Source of the DNA: JBDZUZ01 sp040255445
Lineage (GTDB): Bacteria > Planctomycetota > Phycisphaerae > Phycisphaerales > UBA1924
Assembly: GCA_040255445.1 (NCBI GenBank)
Contig: JBDZUZ010000088.1
Location: forward strand, 1-15,943
DNA length: 15,943 nucleotides
Direction of reading: 5' to 3'
The notes beneath the pieces were generated by a model, which saw only the letters and a list, made by a program, of their open reading frames with translations, made no database searches and was not told the DNA's origin. Shown piece by piece: positions 1-5,966 of the stretch (position 1 is the first letter of the stretch; every line of letters begins with the position of its first letter). Both the position numbers and the translations under genes were made by a program.

Positions 1-1
1 G

Positions 2-904
2 GCGGGCGGCGGCCACGGCGCCGGCGGGCCCAGCGCGGTCTTCCAGCCGGCCCCGGTTGCCGAGTCGCTCTCGGACAGCAACCGCATCACGGTTGGCGCT
101 GATACGACATGGTCCGCGTTCTTCGAAGCGATCGGCGACGACGCCGGCATGCCAATCTTCGTGAACTGGCACGCGATCCAGGAGGAACTTGACGCCGAGA
201 AGATCGGCCCCGAGAAGCCGATCGGCCTGGCGCTCAAGGATTTCCGGCCCGCGGAGGCGCTGAGGCTCCTCAACGAACGCCTGGGCGGCTACGCCGCGAT
301 CGACATGCGGATGACCGAGGATCGGCTTACCTTCGCGACGCGGCGGTACTTCGATCGGCGCGAGCTGGTGCTCGCGACCTACGACCTGGGGGTCATCACC
401 GACGGTCTCCTGAACCTCAAGGACCGTGACCTGCTCGATCGCACCCACAAGCAGGTCATCGATGTCGTGACCTCGTTCGTCGAGACCGAGATGTGGACGT
501 CGTACGGGGGTGATCTGGGGCAGATCTACGCCTTCAACAACAAGCTCTTCGTGCAGTGCCCCGCGCGGCTGCAGCCGCGGGTGGAGTGGGTGCTGGAGGA
601 GATGAAGCAGACGCTCGAGTCCGAGCAATCCATGTCGCCGCCCATCGGCTCTCTCGACCGACCGATCCCGATCGTGTACATCGAGGGTGGGGTCGGTACG
701 CCGGGGGCATATACGCTCGCGGCCGACGGCGTGCCGCTCAGCACGGTGCTCGCTGCGTGCGGCCTTGGTAGATTCGAGCGCATCCGCGTCTTGCGAAGCC
801 AGGCCGGGACCGAGGTCGCGGTGCATACAGCGACCCCCAAGGACTTCAGCAGCGGCGGTACGCAGTTCCTCGTGAGGCCCGGGGACCGCATCATCGTCGA
901 GTGA
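2..904 (+). CDS. SLBB-domain protein with secretin-type N-domain, 5'-partial
   Basis: The frame is open from the window's first bases, so the gene starts upstream; 300 residues are visible. The first ATG at 149 falls inside the domain and is unlikely to be the start. Visible residues about 37-150 have the pattern of the short beta-alpha domain seen in planctomycete secretin-like proteins (a 'F-V-N-W' strand, an 'LALKDF..AEALRLLNERLGGY' helix, then 'LTFATRRY'). They continue into a region with 'MWTSYGGDLGQIYAFNNKLFVQ'. Residues about 222-300 look like an SLBB beta-grasp domain: 'VYIEGGVGTPGAYTLA', 'LSTVLAACGL', and the terminal 'VRPGDRIIVE' that often closes these repeats in Wza-like exporters. 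SLBB domains bind ligands or build the periplasmic ring of polysaccharide export proteins. The domain order here suggests an envelope or export role; that is inference. No membrane segment is visible in this part. Confidence 0.75.
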   Translation, partial: AGGGHGAGGPSAVFQPAPVAESLSDSNRITVGADTTWSAFFEAIGDDAGMPIFVNWHAIQEELDAEKIGPEKPIGLALKDFRPAEALRLLNERLGGYAAIDMRMTEDRLTFATRRYFDRRELVLATYDLGVITDGLLNLKDRDLLDRTHKQVIDVVTSFVETEMWTSYGGDLGQIYAFNNKLFVQCPARLQPRVEWVLEEMKQTLESEQSMSPPIGSLDRPIPIVYIEGGVGTPGAYTLAADGVPLSTVLAACGLGRFERIRVLRSQAGTEVAVHTATPKDFSSGGTQFLVRPGDRIIVE

Positions 905-911
905 CCCGGCC

Positions 912-923
912 GCGGGGCCCCGC
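912..923. repeat. 12-bp GC palindrome after the SLBB gene
   Basis: A perfect palindrome GCGGGGCCCCGC lies 8 bases after the stop of the SLBB gene, within the 129-bp gap before nrdR. As RNA it could form only a 4-bp stem with a 4-nt loop, and no U-run follows. It may be part of a transcription end or have no function. The rest of the gap shows no gene; a small GGGGC/GCCCC hairpin (1000-1014) sits just upstream of the nrdR start. Confidence 0.25.
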
Positions 924-1033
924 CAGGCAGATCCTGGCCCCCGCCTTTGACGCCCACCCCCCCAGACGCCAAGATAGAGCCGACGACATACAGGCGTCCG
1001 GGGCAAATGGCCCCCAAAGGGTGGTGGTGGCTT

Positions 1034-1522
1034 GTGATCTGCCCGTACTGCAGCCAGGACAACGACAAGGTCATCGACAGCCGCGCCTCCGATGGGGGCA
1101 AGGTCATCCGCCGTCGGCGGGAGTGCCTGGGGTGCAACCGCAGGTTCACGACCTACGAGCGGGTCGAGCAGACCGCTCGGCTGACCGTCGTGAAGCGAGA
1201 TGGCACCCGCCAGCCCTTCAACCGCGAGAACATCCTGCGGGGTGTGCAGGCGGCGTGCGGCAAGCGGCCGATCCCCGAGGACCGCAAGCAACAGCTCATC
1301 GATCAGGTCGAGGAGGAACTCCATCGCGAGTTCGACCGTGAGGTGGAGTCGCAGACGATCGGCGAGCGCATCATGGTCGCGTTGCGGGATGTCGACGAGG
1401 TCGCGTACATCCGCTACGCCAGCGAGTACTACAAATTCCGCAGCGTCGATGAGCTCAAGGAGCAGCTCGAGCTGCTCGACGGGCGGCCGCGGGATGTGAA
1501 GGACCAGCAGAAGCTGTTCTGA
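1034..1522 (+). CDS. nrdR: Transcriptional repressor NrdR
   Basis: NrdR is a zinc- and nucleotide-binding repressor that shuts off ribonucleotide reductase genes when dATP is high. With the GTG start at 1034 the protein is 162 residues, the usual family length, and begins 'MICPYC' as NrdR proteins do. In-frame ATGs at 947 and 1007 would add a non-homologous tail. The zinc ribbon is visible as C3, C6, C31 and C34 ('CPYC' and 'CLGC'), with the conserved 'VIDSR' and 'RRRRECLGCNRRFTTYER' between and after them. The ATP-cone spans about residues 50-140 ('VVKRDGTRQPFNRENILRG' to 'YIRYASEYYKF'). An AAAGGG stretch at 1016-1021 is the only Shine-Dalgarno-like sequence and is rather far from the GTG. 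No ribonucleotide reductase gene is in the window, so its targets lie elsewhere. Confidence 0.96.
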   Translation: MICPYCSQDNDKVIDSRASDGGKVIRRRRECLGCNRRFTTYERVEQTARLTVVKRDGTRQPFNRENILRGVQAACGKRPIPEDRKQQLIDQVEEELHREFDREVESQTIGERIMVALRDVDEVAYIRYASEYYKFRSVDELKEQLELLDGRPRDVKDQQKLF

Positions 1523-1529
1523 TGGTCCG

Positions 1530-1550
1530 GCCGCGTCCGTCGGGCGCGGC
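1530..1550 (+). terminator. GC hairpin downstream of nrdR
   Basis: Beginning 8 bases after the nrdR stop, GCCGCGTCC and GGGCGCGGC can pair over 9 bp (one G-U) around a 3-nt GTC loop. No U-tract follows, so it is not a canonical Rho-independent terminator. It shares the 10-mer CCGTCGGGCG with the hairpin at 13572-13597, which supports a common role. Confidence 0.4.
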
Positions 1551-1579
1551 GGGAGCGAGAGGCAGAGGAGTTCGGGATC

Positions 1580-2458
1580 GTGAAGCACTTCAGCGCGGGT
1601 CTGGCTGGTCTGGCACTCATCACGCTGCTGGGGGCGTCGTGCTCGCAGCCGGCATCGTCGTCACCGCAGGGCGGCGGTCAGCCGGCCGCGGCGGCGTCCT
1701 CGTCCGGCGCTTCGCCGACCACCGGAGCCAGCACGCCCGCCGATGAGCCGCCCGCCCGGCCCACGCTCGAGGAAGCCCGCCAGCGGCAGGCGAAGTTCGA
1801 GTCCGACCGCCTCGCCGCGCGGATCGGCCGGCCGGTCGAGGAATTCAGCGGCGGCGCGCCGGCCTGGTTTGTGGAGGCGGTCGAAGCCCAGCAGGGCATG
1901 GGAGCGCCCGCCGCGCTCGCCGACGACCAGCAGCTCGAAGTGGCGTACGACAAGGCGATGCGCCGGATCGCGGCGGGGATGCCGGGCGTCGAGTCGCGGG
2001 ATCTGACGCCCGACCGCGTCGGGTTCATGCGGGCGCCGCAGGGGTGGTTCACGGTTTGGGTGCGGGTCACGCCGCGGCCGGTCGCCGCAGCGCCCTCGTC
2101 CCCACCCAGCCCGGCAACGCCGCCGGCCGCGCCCGCGACCGACCCGGACGCCGTCGCTCCTTCGCCGGCGCCGACGCCCGCGCCCACGCCGGTTCCCGCC
2201 GTCGCGGCATCGGGGAAACCGTCCTGGTGGCACGATGAGCCGCGGCAGGAGAACGGCCGCGTGATCATCTGCGTGACCGGCGAGGCGGCGGAAGTGCGTG
2301 ATGCGCTGCGGGGCACGGTGCGGGCCGGCCGTGAGCGGCTCGAGTCGCTGACGGGCGGCCCGGTGCGCGATGTCATCACCATGAAGGCGACCACGACGAT
2401 GATCGACGACACCATCGCCCGGGCGTTCGTGCAGATGTCGTGCCCGGGCTCGCTCTGA
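1580..2458 (+). CDS. Putative lipoprotein with Pro/Ala linker, unknown function
   Basis: I do not recognise a named family with confidence. The GTG start at 1580 has a good Shine-Dalgarno GAGGAG (1565-1570) nine bases upstream. The 292-residue product opens with a basic then hydrophobic signal peptide ending 'LLGASC'. Cys21 would be the lipidated residue, although Gly at -3 makes the lipobox slightly atypical. A low-complexity Ala/Ser/Gly/Pro stretch (about 22-62) follows. A first folded region covers about 63-165 ('APAWFVEAVEAQQ', ending 'GWFTVWVRV'). A Pro/Ala-rich linker spans 166-212, and a second folded region runs from 213 to the end ('SWWHDEPRQENGRVIICVTG' and a helix rich in Arg and Ala). 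The 'P-x-W ... G-x-V' beginning of both folded parts faintly recalls LPP20-type lipoproteins; this is only a hint. It is probably anchored in the envelope. Its neighbours suggest no pathway. Confidence 0.75.
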   Translation: MKHFSAGLAGLALITLLGASCSQPASSSPQGGGQPAAAASSSGASPTTGASTPADEPPARPTLEEARQRQAKFESDRLAARIGRPVEEFSGGAPAWFVEAVEAQQGMGAPAALADDQQLEVAYDKAMRRIAAGMPGVESRDLTPDRVGFMRAPQGWFTVWVRVTPRPVAAAPSSPPSPATPPAAPATDPDAVAPSPAPTPAPTPVPAVAASGKPSWWHDEPRQENGRVIICVTGEAAEVRDALRGTVRAGRERLESLTGGPVRDVITMKATTTMIDDTIARAFVQMSCPGSL

Positions 2459-2485
2459 GAGTCTGAATCGTGCCCCTGCCGCGTC

Positions 2486-2491
2486 TACCCT
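2486..2491 (+). promoter_or_regulatory. Candidate -10 box ahead of scoA
   Basis: TACCCT lies 9 bases before the scoA ATG, preceded by C and followed by GAA. It matches the TA(C/T)(A/C)CT boxes found ahead of other genes here and would give a transcript starting within a few bases of the start codon. The -35 region (CTGAAT at 17-bp spacing) is weak. No Shine-Dalgarno sequence is seen before the ATG, which fits a leaderless message. Confidence 0.45.
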
Positions 2492-2500
2492 GAAGCCGCC

Positions 2501-3325
2501 ATGACCAATTCATCAACAACGACCGCCCCCGGAAAGACCAAGGTCTACCAGACCGCCGCGGCCTGCTTCGAGGGGCTGAAGGAGCGGGGGATTCTCCGCG
2601 ACAACATCACGGTGATGGTGGGGGGGTTCGGCCTGTGCGGCATCCCCGAGCACCTGATCGCCGCGTTGCGCGATACGGGCGTCAAGGGCCTGACCTGCAT
2701 CAGCAACAACGCGGGCGTCGATGATTTCGGCCTTGGCCTGCTGCTCAAGACGCGGCAGATCAGCAAGATGATCTCGTCGTATGTCGGCGAGAACGCGACC
2801 TTCGAGAAGCAGTACCTCGATGGCGATCTCGAGGTCGAGTTCAACCCGCAGGGGACGATGGCCGAGCGGATCCGCGCCGGCGGCGCGGGCATCCCGGCGT
2901 TCTACACCGCGACGGGCGCGGGCACGATCGTGGCCGACGGCAAGGAGACGCGGGAGTTCCTGCGTCCGGCCGATGGCAAGTGCGGCGCGACGATCCCGGG
3001 CAAGGGCTACGGCGGCAGGCCGGGTTCTGCGCCGCAGAGCGGAAGCCCCCGTGAGTACGTGCTCGAAACGGGGCTCTACGCCGACCTCGCGCTCGTGAAG
3101 GCGCACAAGGCCGATCCCTTCGGCAACCTGATCTACAACAAGACCGCGCGGAACTTCAACCCGATGATGGCGACCGCCGCGGCGTTCGTGATCGCCGAGG
3201 TCGATGAACTCGTCGGCCACGGCGAGATCGGGCCCGATGCCGTGCACACACCGGGCAACTACATCGACCGCGTGGTGAAGACCGTGAGCGAGAAGCGGAT
3301 CGAGCAGCGGACGACGCGGAAGTGA
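2501..3325 (+). CDS. scoA: 3-oxoacid (succinyl-CoA) CoA-transferase subunit A
   Basis: Subunit A of the heteromeric class I CoA-transferase that moves CoA between succinyl-CoA and acetoacetate or related acids; it works with subunit B (5280-5939). Family landmarks are clear: 'VGGFGLCGIPEHLI' (about 40-53), 'ISNNAG' (67-72), 'YVGEN', 'LEVEFNPQGTMAERIRAGGAGIPAFYT' (110-136), and 'ALVKAHKADPFGNLIYNKTARNFNPMMATAA' (197-227), then 'VHTPGNYIDRVV'. The protein is 274 residues, about 40 longer than typical ScoA. Part of the excess is a short N-terminal tail. The rest is roughly 30 residues at about 154-183, rich in Gly, Pro and Ser, inserted between 'KETREF' and 'REYVLE', which are nearly adjacent in typical homologues. 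The next gene (HAD) follows after 31 bp and is probably co-transcribed. The partner subunit is not adjacent, which is unusual. Confidence 0.93.
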   Translation: MTNSSTTTAPGKTKVYQTAAACFEGLKERGILRDNITVMVGGFGLCGIPEHLIAALRDTGVKGLTCISNNAGVDDFGLGLLLKTRQISKMISSYVGENATFEKQYLDGDLEVEFNPQGTMAERIRAGGAGIPAFYTATGAGTIVADGKETREFLRPADGKCGATIPGKGYGGRPGSAPQSGSPREYVLETGLYADLALVKAHKADPFGNLIYNKTARNFNPMMATAAAFVIAEVDELVGHGEIGPDAVHTPGNYIDRVVKTVSEKRIEQRTTRK

Positions 3326-3356
3326 ACCCCGCTCGCAGCAGTCACGGCGTACCGGT

Positions 3357-4085
3357 ATGAACCACGAAGAGCCACTCCCCGACTGGATCGGCGATGTCCG
3401 CCTGATCACCTTCGACTGCTACGGCACGCTGATCGACTGGGAGAAGGGGATCGTTCGCGCGATCGGCCCCGTGCTCCGCGATGCCGGCGTCAAGGTGAGC
3501 GACGAGCAGATTCTCTCGCGGTACGCCCAGATCGAGCCCAAACTGCAGGCGGACGAGTTCCGCCCCTACCGCGAGATCCTCACCGAACTCATGCTCGAGT
3601 TCGGGCGGGTCTACGGCGTCGAGATCTCCCGCGAGCAGGCGGCAATGCTGCCCGAATCGATCAAGGACTGGCCGGCCTTCGGCGACACGGCCCAGGGCCT
3701 GGCGCGGCTGGGCGAGAAGTACCGGCTGGGCATCCTCTCCAATATCGACCGCGACCTGATTGAGATGAGCCTGCCTCGGCTGGCCGCGGCGGGGGCGAAG
3801 TTCGACATCATCGTCACCGCCGGGGACACCAGTTCGTACAAGCCGGCCATCGGCCACTTCTGGGCGGCGATGCGGGAGAGCAAGTTGCCCGGCGCCCGGA
3901 TCCTCCACGCCGCACAATCGCTCTTCCACGATGTCGTGCCCGCACAGTCGATGGGGTTGCGGACGGCGTACATCAACCGCCAGGCGGGCAAACCCGGCGC
4001 CACGCCCCCGCCGGGGCAGGACGTCGAGGCGGATATGGAGTTCCCGACGATCAGGGCGCTGGCCGCGGCGCTCTGCGGCGAGTGA
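3357..4085 (+). CDS. HAD-superfamily hydrolase, haloacid dehalogenase type II-like
   Basis: 242 residues with all four HAD motifs. Motif I is 'FDCYGTLIDW' with nucleophile Asp20; motif II is Ser128 in 'GILSNIDRD'; motif III is Lys162 in 'SSYKPAIGHF'; motif IV is 'HAAQSLFHDVVPAQSMGLRTAYINR' with Asp192. The residue two places after the nucleophile is Tyr, not the Asp that serves as general acid in HAD phosphatases. That pattern, with 'DCYGT', is that of L-2-haloacid dehalogenases, which hydrolyse a carbon-halogen bond, and of close relatives of unknown substrate. The cap domain lies between motifs I and II, as in that subfamily. The real substrate cannot be read from sequence. It lies 31 bp after scoA on the same strand and ends 15 bp from the convergent methyltransferase gene. 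Confidence 0.85.
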   Translation: MNHEEPLPDWIGDVRLITFDCYGTLIDWEKGIVRAIGPVLRDAGVKVSDEQILSRYAQIEPKLQADEFRPYREILTELMLEFGRVYGVEISREQAAMLPESIKDWPAFGDTAQGLARLGEKYRLGILSNIDRDLIEMSLPRLAAAGAKFDIIVTAGDTSSYKPAIGHFWAAMRESKLPGARILHAAQSLFHDVVPAQSMGLRTAYINRQAGKPGATPPPGQDVEADMEFPTIRALAAALCGE

Positions 4086-4100
4086 TGGTCCGCCGGGCGT

Positions 4101-4739
4101 TCAGGTCCGCCGCAACCAGCGCACCCCGCCGAACGGGATCACCTTCCCGCTCTCGACATGCACGCCGTCGTTGCGGGTGTTGGCGACCATGCCCAGGTCC
4201 GTGAGCGGCAGCTCGGCGAGCGCCCGGTCGATCGCGCGGGCCACGGGCGGGTGGAAGGCATCGTGCATCAGGATGTTGCAGCCGGGTTCCGTGAAGGGAA
4301 TCACACCCGAGAGATCGCCCCACGCGCCCTTCTCGCTGTGCTCGCCGTCGATGAAGACAAAGTCGAAGTGGCCGCCGGCCGCCTGTACCGCCCGCGGCAG
4401 GTCATCGGGCGAGCGGCCCACGATCAGCGTGGCCCGGTCGGCGATCTGGTTCCAATCGAACTCGAGCGCCGGCTCGGGGTCGATGCCCACCAGGGTCCCT
4501 TGGCGGAGATCGCTGAGCGCGGCGTGGAGGATCCTCGACCCGCCGCCCCAGCGGACGCCGATCTCCAGCACGCGCTTGGGCGCGAGCGCGAAGACCAGCG
4601 CGTACAGCAGCACCCGCTCGCGCGGCTTCTGGTCGGCGTGGGCGGTGAGTGCCGTCGCGAGCCGCTCGGGCTGGGCCCGCAGCAGGGGATCGTCGCTGGA
4701 GCGGTAGGTCCAGGTTGCTTTGGGCGCAGGGGTGGTCAT
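4101..4739 (-). CDS. Class I SAM-dependent methyltransferase (Methyltransf_24-like)
   Basis: 212 residues. The Rossmann fold is visible: motif I 'RVLEIGVRWGGGSRIL' (56-71) for SAM binding, 'GTLVGIDPEP' (81-90) with the acidic residue ending strand 2, and 'FDFVFIDGEHSEKGAWGDL' (125-143). Then comes 'PFTEPGCNILMHDAF' (148-162), where 'HD' follows the strand as in Methyltransf_24 and cephalosporin-hydroxylase-like proteins. Members often modify sugars, antibiotics or small metabolites; the substrate here is unknown. It is the only reverse-strand gene between scoA and scoB. It is convergent with the HAD gene and divergent from the small membrane protein at 4793, with which it shares a 53-bp gap. 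Its ATG is preceded by TACACT at 6 bases and no Shine-Dalgarno sequence, suggesting a leaderless mRNA. Confidence 0.85.
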   Translation of the reverse strand: MTTPAPKATWTYRSSDDPLLRAQPERLATALTAHADQKPRERVLLYALVFALAPKRVLEIGVRWGGGSRILHAALSDLRQGTLVGIDPEPALEFDWNQIADRATLIVGRSPDDLPRAVQAAGGHFDFVFIDGEHSEKGAWGDLSGVIPFTEPGCNILMHDAFHPPVARAIDRALAELPLTDLGMVANTRNDGVHVESGKVIPFGGVRWLRRT

Positions 4740-4745
4740 GGCGCG

Positions 4746-4751
4746 AGTGTA
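4746..4751 (-). promoter_or_regulatory. Candidate -10 box for the methyltransferase gene
   Basis: On the reverse strand TACACT is followed by exactly 6 bases and then the ATG at 4739. This spacing would place the transcription start at or next to the ATG, giving a leaderless mRNA. No -35 consensus is evident. It mirrors the box at 4781-4786. Confidence 0.55.
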
Positions 4752-4780
4752 CCCGCGGCGGGCGTTGGGCCGCCGCGCGG

Positions 4781-4786
4781 TACACT
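4781..4786 (+). promoter_or_regulatory. Candidate -10 box for the small membrane protein gene
   Basis: TACACT is followed by exactly 6 bases and then the ATG at 4793, the mirror of the reverse-strand box at 4746-4751. No Shine-Dalgarno sequence is visible before this ATG, which agrees with leaderless translation. Confidence 0.55.
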
Positions 4787-4792
4787 CTTGGC

Positions 4793-5215
4793 ATGAAGCC
4801 GTTGATCTGGTTGTCGATGACGCTTTGCGGCGCGGTGCTCGTCTTCTACTGGCTGGGAAGCGCTGTGATGGAGATCATCGGCCTGTACACGCAGGCGCTG
4901 GCCGATCCGATGGCCGATCCCGCTGCCACGATGAACGCACCGAACGCGGCGGGCGGCGATGCGTCGACCGCTGCTTCCGGCGGCGCTGCCTCGGGTTCCG
5001 GACAGAGTTCCGAACAGCAGATCAGCGGGAACGTGTTCCGCTACGCCATCTGGGGCCTGGGCGGTGCGGTGCTGTTCACCGTCGGCGTCAAAGGCCTGAC
5101 GATGTCGGCCTTCCGCCGCCGGAGGCGCAACGACAGCGCCCGCGCCGGCGAGTCCGTGCTCGAGGCCGAACTCGCGGCGGCCCGCGCACGCCGCGATGCC
5201 GGTCGGGATCCCTAA
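4793..5215 (+). CDS. Small two-helix membrane protein, unknown function
   Basis: 140 residues from the ATG at 4793. The frame stays open upstream to 4649, but that stretch runs opposite to the methyltransferase start, so the later ATG with its TACACT box is preferred. The sequence shows an N-terminal hydrophobic helix (about 4-25), a low-complexity Ala/Gly/Ser loop (about 36-75), a second hydrophobic helix (about 82-106), and a strongly basic 'FRRRRR' flank. A charged Ala-rich tail likely to be helical closes the protein. By the positive-inside rule the C-terminal tail is cytoplasmic. I recognise no family. It lies between the divergent methyltransferase and scoB (64 bp downstream). Confidence 0.7.
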   Translation: MKPLIWLSMTLCGAVLVFYWLGSAVMEIIGLYTQALADPMADPAATMNAPNAAGGDASTAASGGAASGSGQSSEQQISGNVFRYAIWGLGGAVLFTVGVKGLTMSAFRRRRRNDSARAGESVLEAELAAARARRDAGRDP

Positions 5216-5255
5216 TGTCAGCCCGTCCGATGGCCCGTTCTCAATGACATAGCTT

Positions 5256-5270
5256 CTCCGTAGACCGGAG
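5256..5270 (+). promoter_or_regulatory. Ribosome binding site of scoB inside a small hairpin
   Basis: GGAG at 5267-5270 lies nine bases before the scoB ATG and is a plausible Shine-Dalgarno sequence. It forms one arm of a CTCCG/CGGAG 5-bp hairpin with a TAGAC loop, which could modulate access. The stem is short, so control is speculative. No strong promoter is seen in this 64-bp gap. Confidence 0.3.
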
Positions 5271-5279
5271 CACCGACCG

Positions 5280-5939
5280 ATGCCCCTGACCCGTGAACAG
5301 ATCGCCCAGCGAGCCGCTCTCGAACTCCGCGACGGCTTCATCGTGAACCTGGGCATCGGTATGCCCACGCTCGTCGCCAATTACGTGCCCGACGGCATCG
5401 ATGTCTGGCTGCAATCCGAAAACGGCCTGCTGGGCATCGGCCCTTTCCCCCGCGAGAACGAGGTCGATGCTGACCTCATCAACGCCGGCAAGCAGACGGT
5501 GACCGCCCGGACCGGCGCGAGCTACTTCTCATCGTCGGATTCTTTCGCGATGATCCGCGGCGGGCACATCGACCTGTGCATCCTCGGCGCCATGCAGATC
5601 TCACAGGAAGGCGACATCGCCAACTGGATGATCCCGGGCAAGATGGTCAAGGGCATGGGCGGGGCGATGGACCTGGTCGCCGGCGTCAAGAAGGTCATCG
5701 TCACCATGGAGCACACCGCGAAGGGCAAGGCCAAGCTGGTGAAGGAGTGCTCGCTGCCGCTGACGGGCCGCCAGTGCATCGACATGGTCATCACCGAACT
5801 CTGCGTGCTCGAGATGGACAAGAGCAAGCGCCGCTTCGTTCTCAAGGAGTTGGCCGAGGGCGTTTCGGTCGATGAGGTGAAGGAGGCGACCGAGGCCGAG
5901 ATCATCGTGAACGGCACGCCGGCGACGATCAGCGTTTGA
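5280..5939 (+). CDS. scoB: 3-oxoacid (succinyl-CoA) CoA-transferase subunit B
   Basis: 219 residues, normal for subunit B. The catalytic glutamate that forms the glutamyl-CoA thioester is Glu47 in 'QSENGLLGIG'. Other family marks are 'NLGIGMPTLVANYVP' (23-37), 'GASYFSSSDSFAMIRGGHIDLCILGAMQ' (79-106), 'ANWMIPGKMVKGMGGAMDLV' (114-133) and 'VIVTMEHTAKG' (139-149). With ScoA it would interconvert succinyl-CoA and acetoacetyl-CoA, or a related acid pair, in ketone-body or short-chain acid use. In most genomes scoA and scoB are adjacent; here three genes, one on the other strand, intervene. The M19 peptidase follows 27 bp downstream and is likely in the same transcript. Confidence 0.95.
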   Translation: MPLTREQIAQRAALELRDGFIVNLGIGMPTLVANYVPDGIDVWLQSENGLLGIGPFPRENEVDADLINAGKQTVTARTGASYFSSSDSFAMIRGGHIDLCILGAMQISQEGDIANWMIPGKMVKGMGGAMDLVAGVKKVIVTMEHTAKGKAKLVKECSLPLTGRQCIDMVITELCVLEMDKSKRRFVLKELAEGVSVDEVKEATEAEIIVNGTPATISV

Positions 5940-5966
5940 TGAGGTCCCGCGACCACGGGCACGTCT

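Larger units (their letters stand above)
4745..4787. repeat. 43-nt inverted repeat between divergent starts
   Basis: The outer arms GAGTGTACC (4745-4753) and GGTACACTC (4779-4787) are perfect complements. The inner arms CGCGGCG (4754-4760) and CGCCGCG (4771-4777) pair too, with only C4778 unpaired and about 10 nt in the centre. It nearly fills the 53-bp gap between the methyltransferase and the small membrane protein. Each outer arm carries a TACACT box pointing at its own gene, so the symmetry is probably that of two back-to-back promoters. An operator or DNA cruciform is also possible. Confidence 0.7.

Noticed and set aside
2085..2212. Repetitive C- and G-rich stretch considered as a repeat element.
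   Set aside because: It encodes the Pro/Ala linker of the lipoprotein in frame, so its repetitiveness reflects protein composition.
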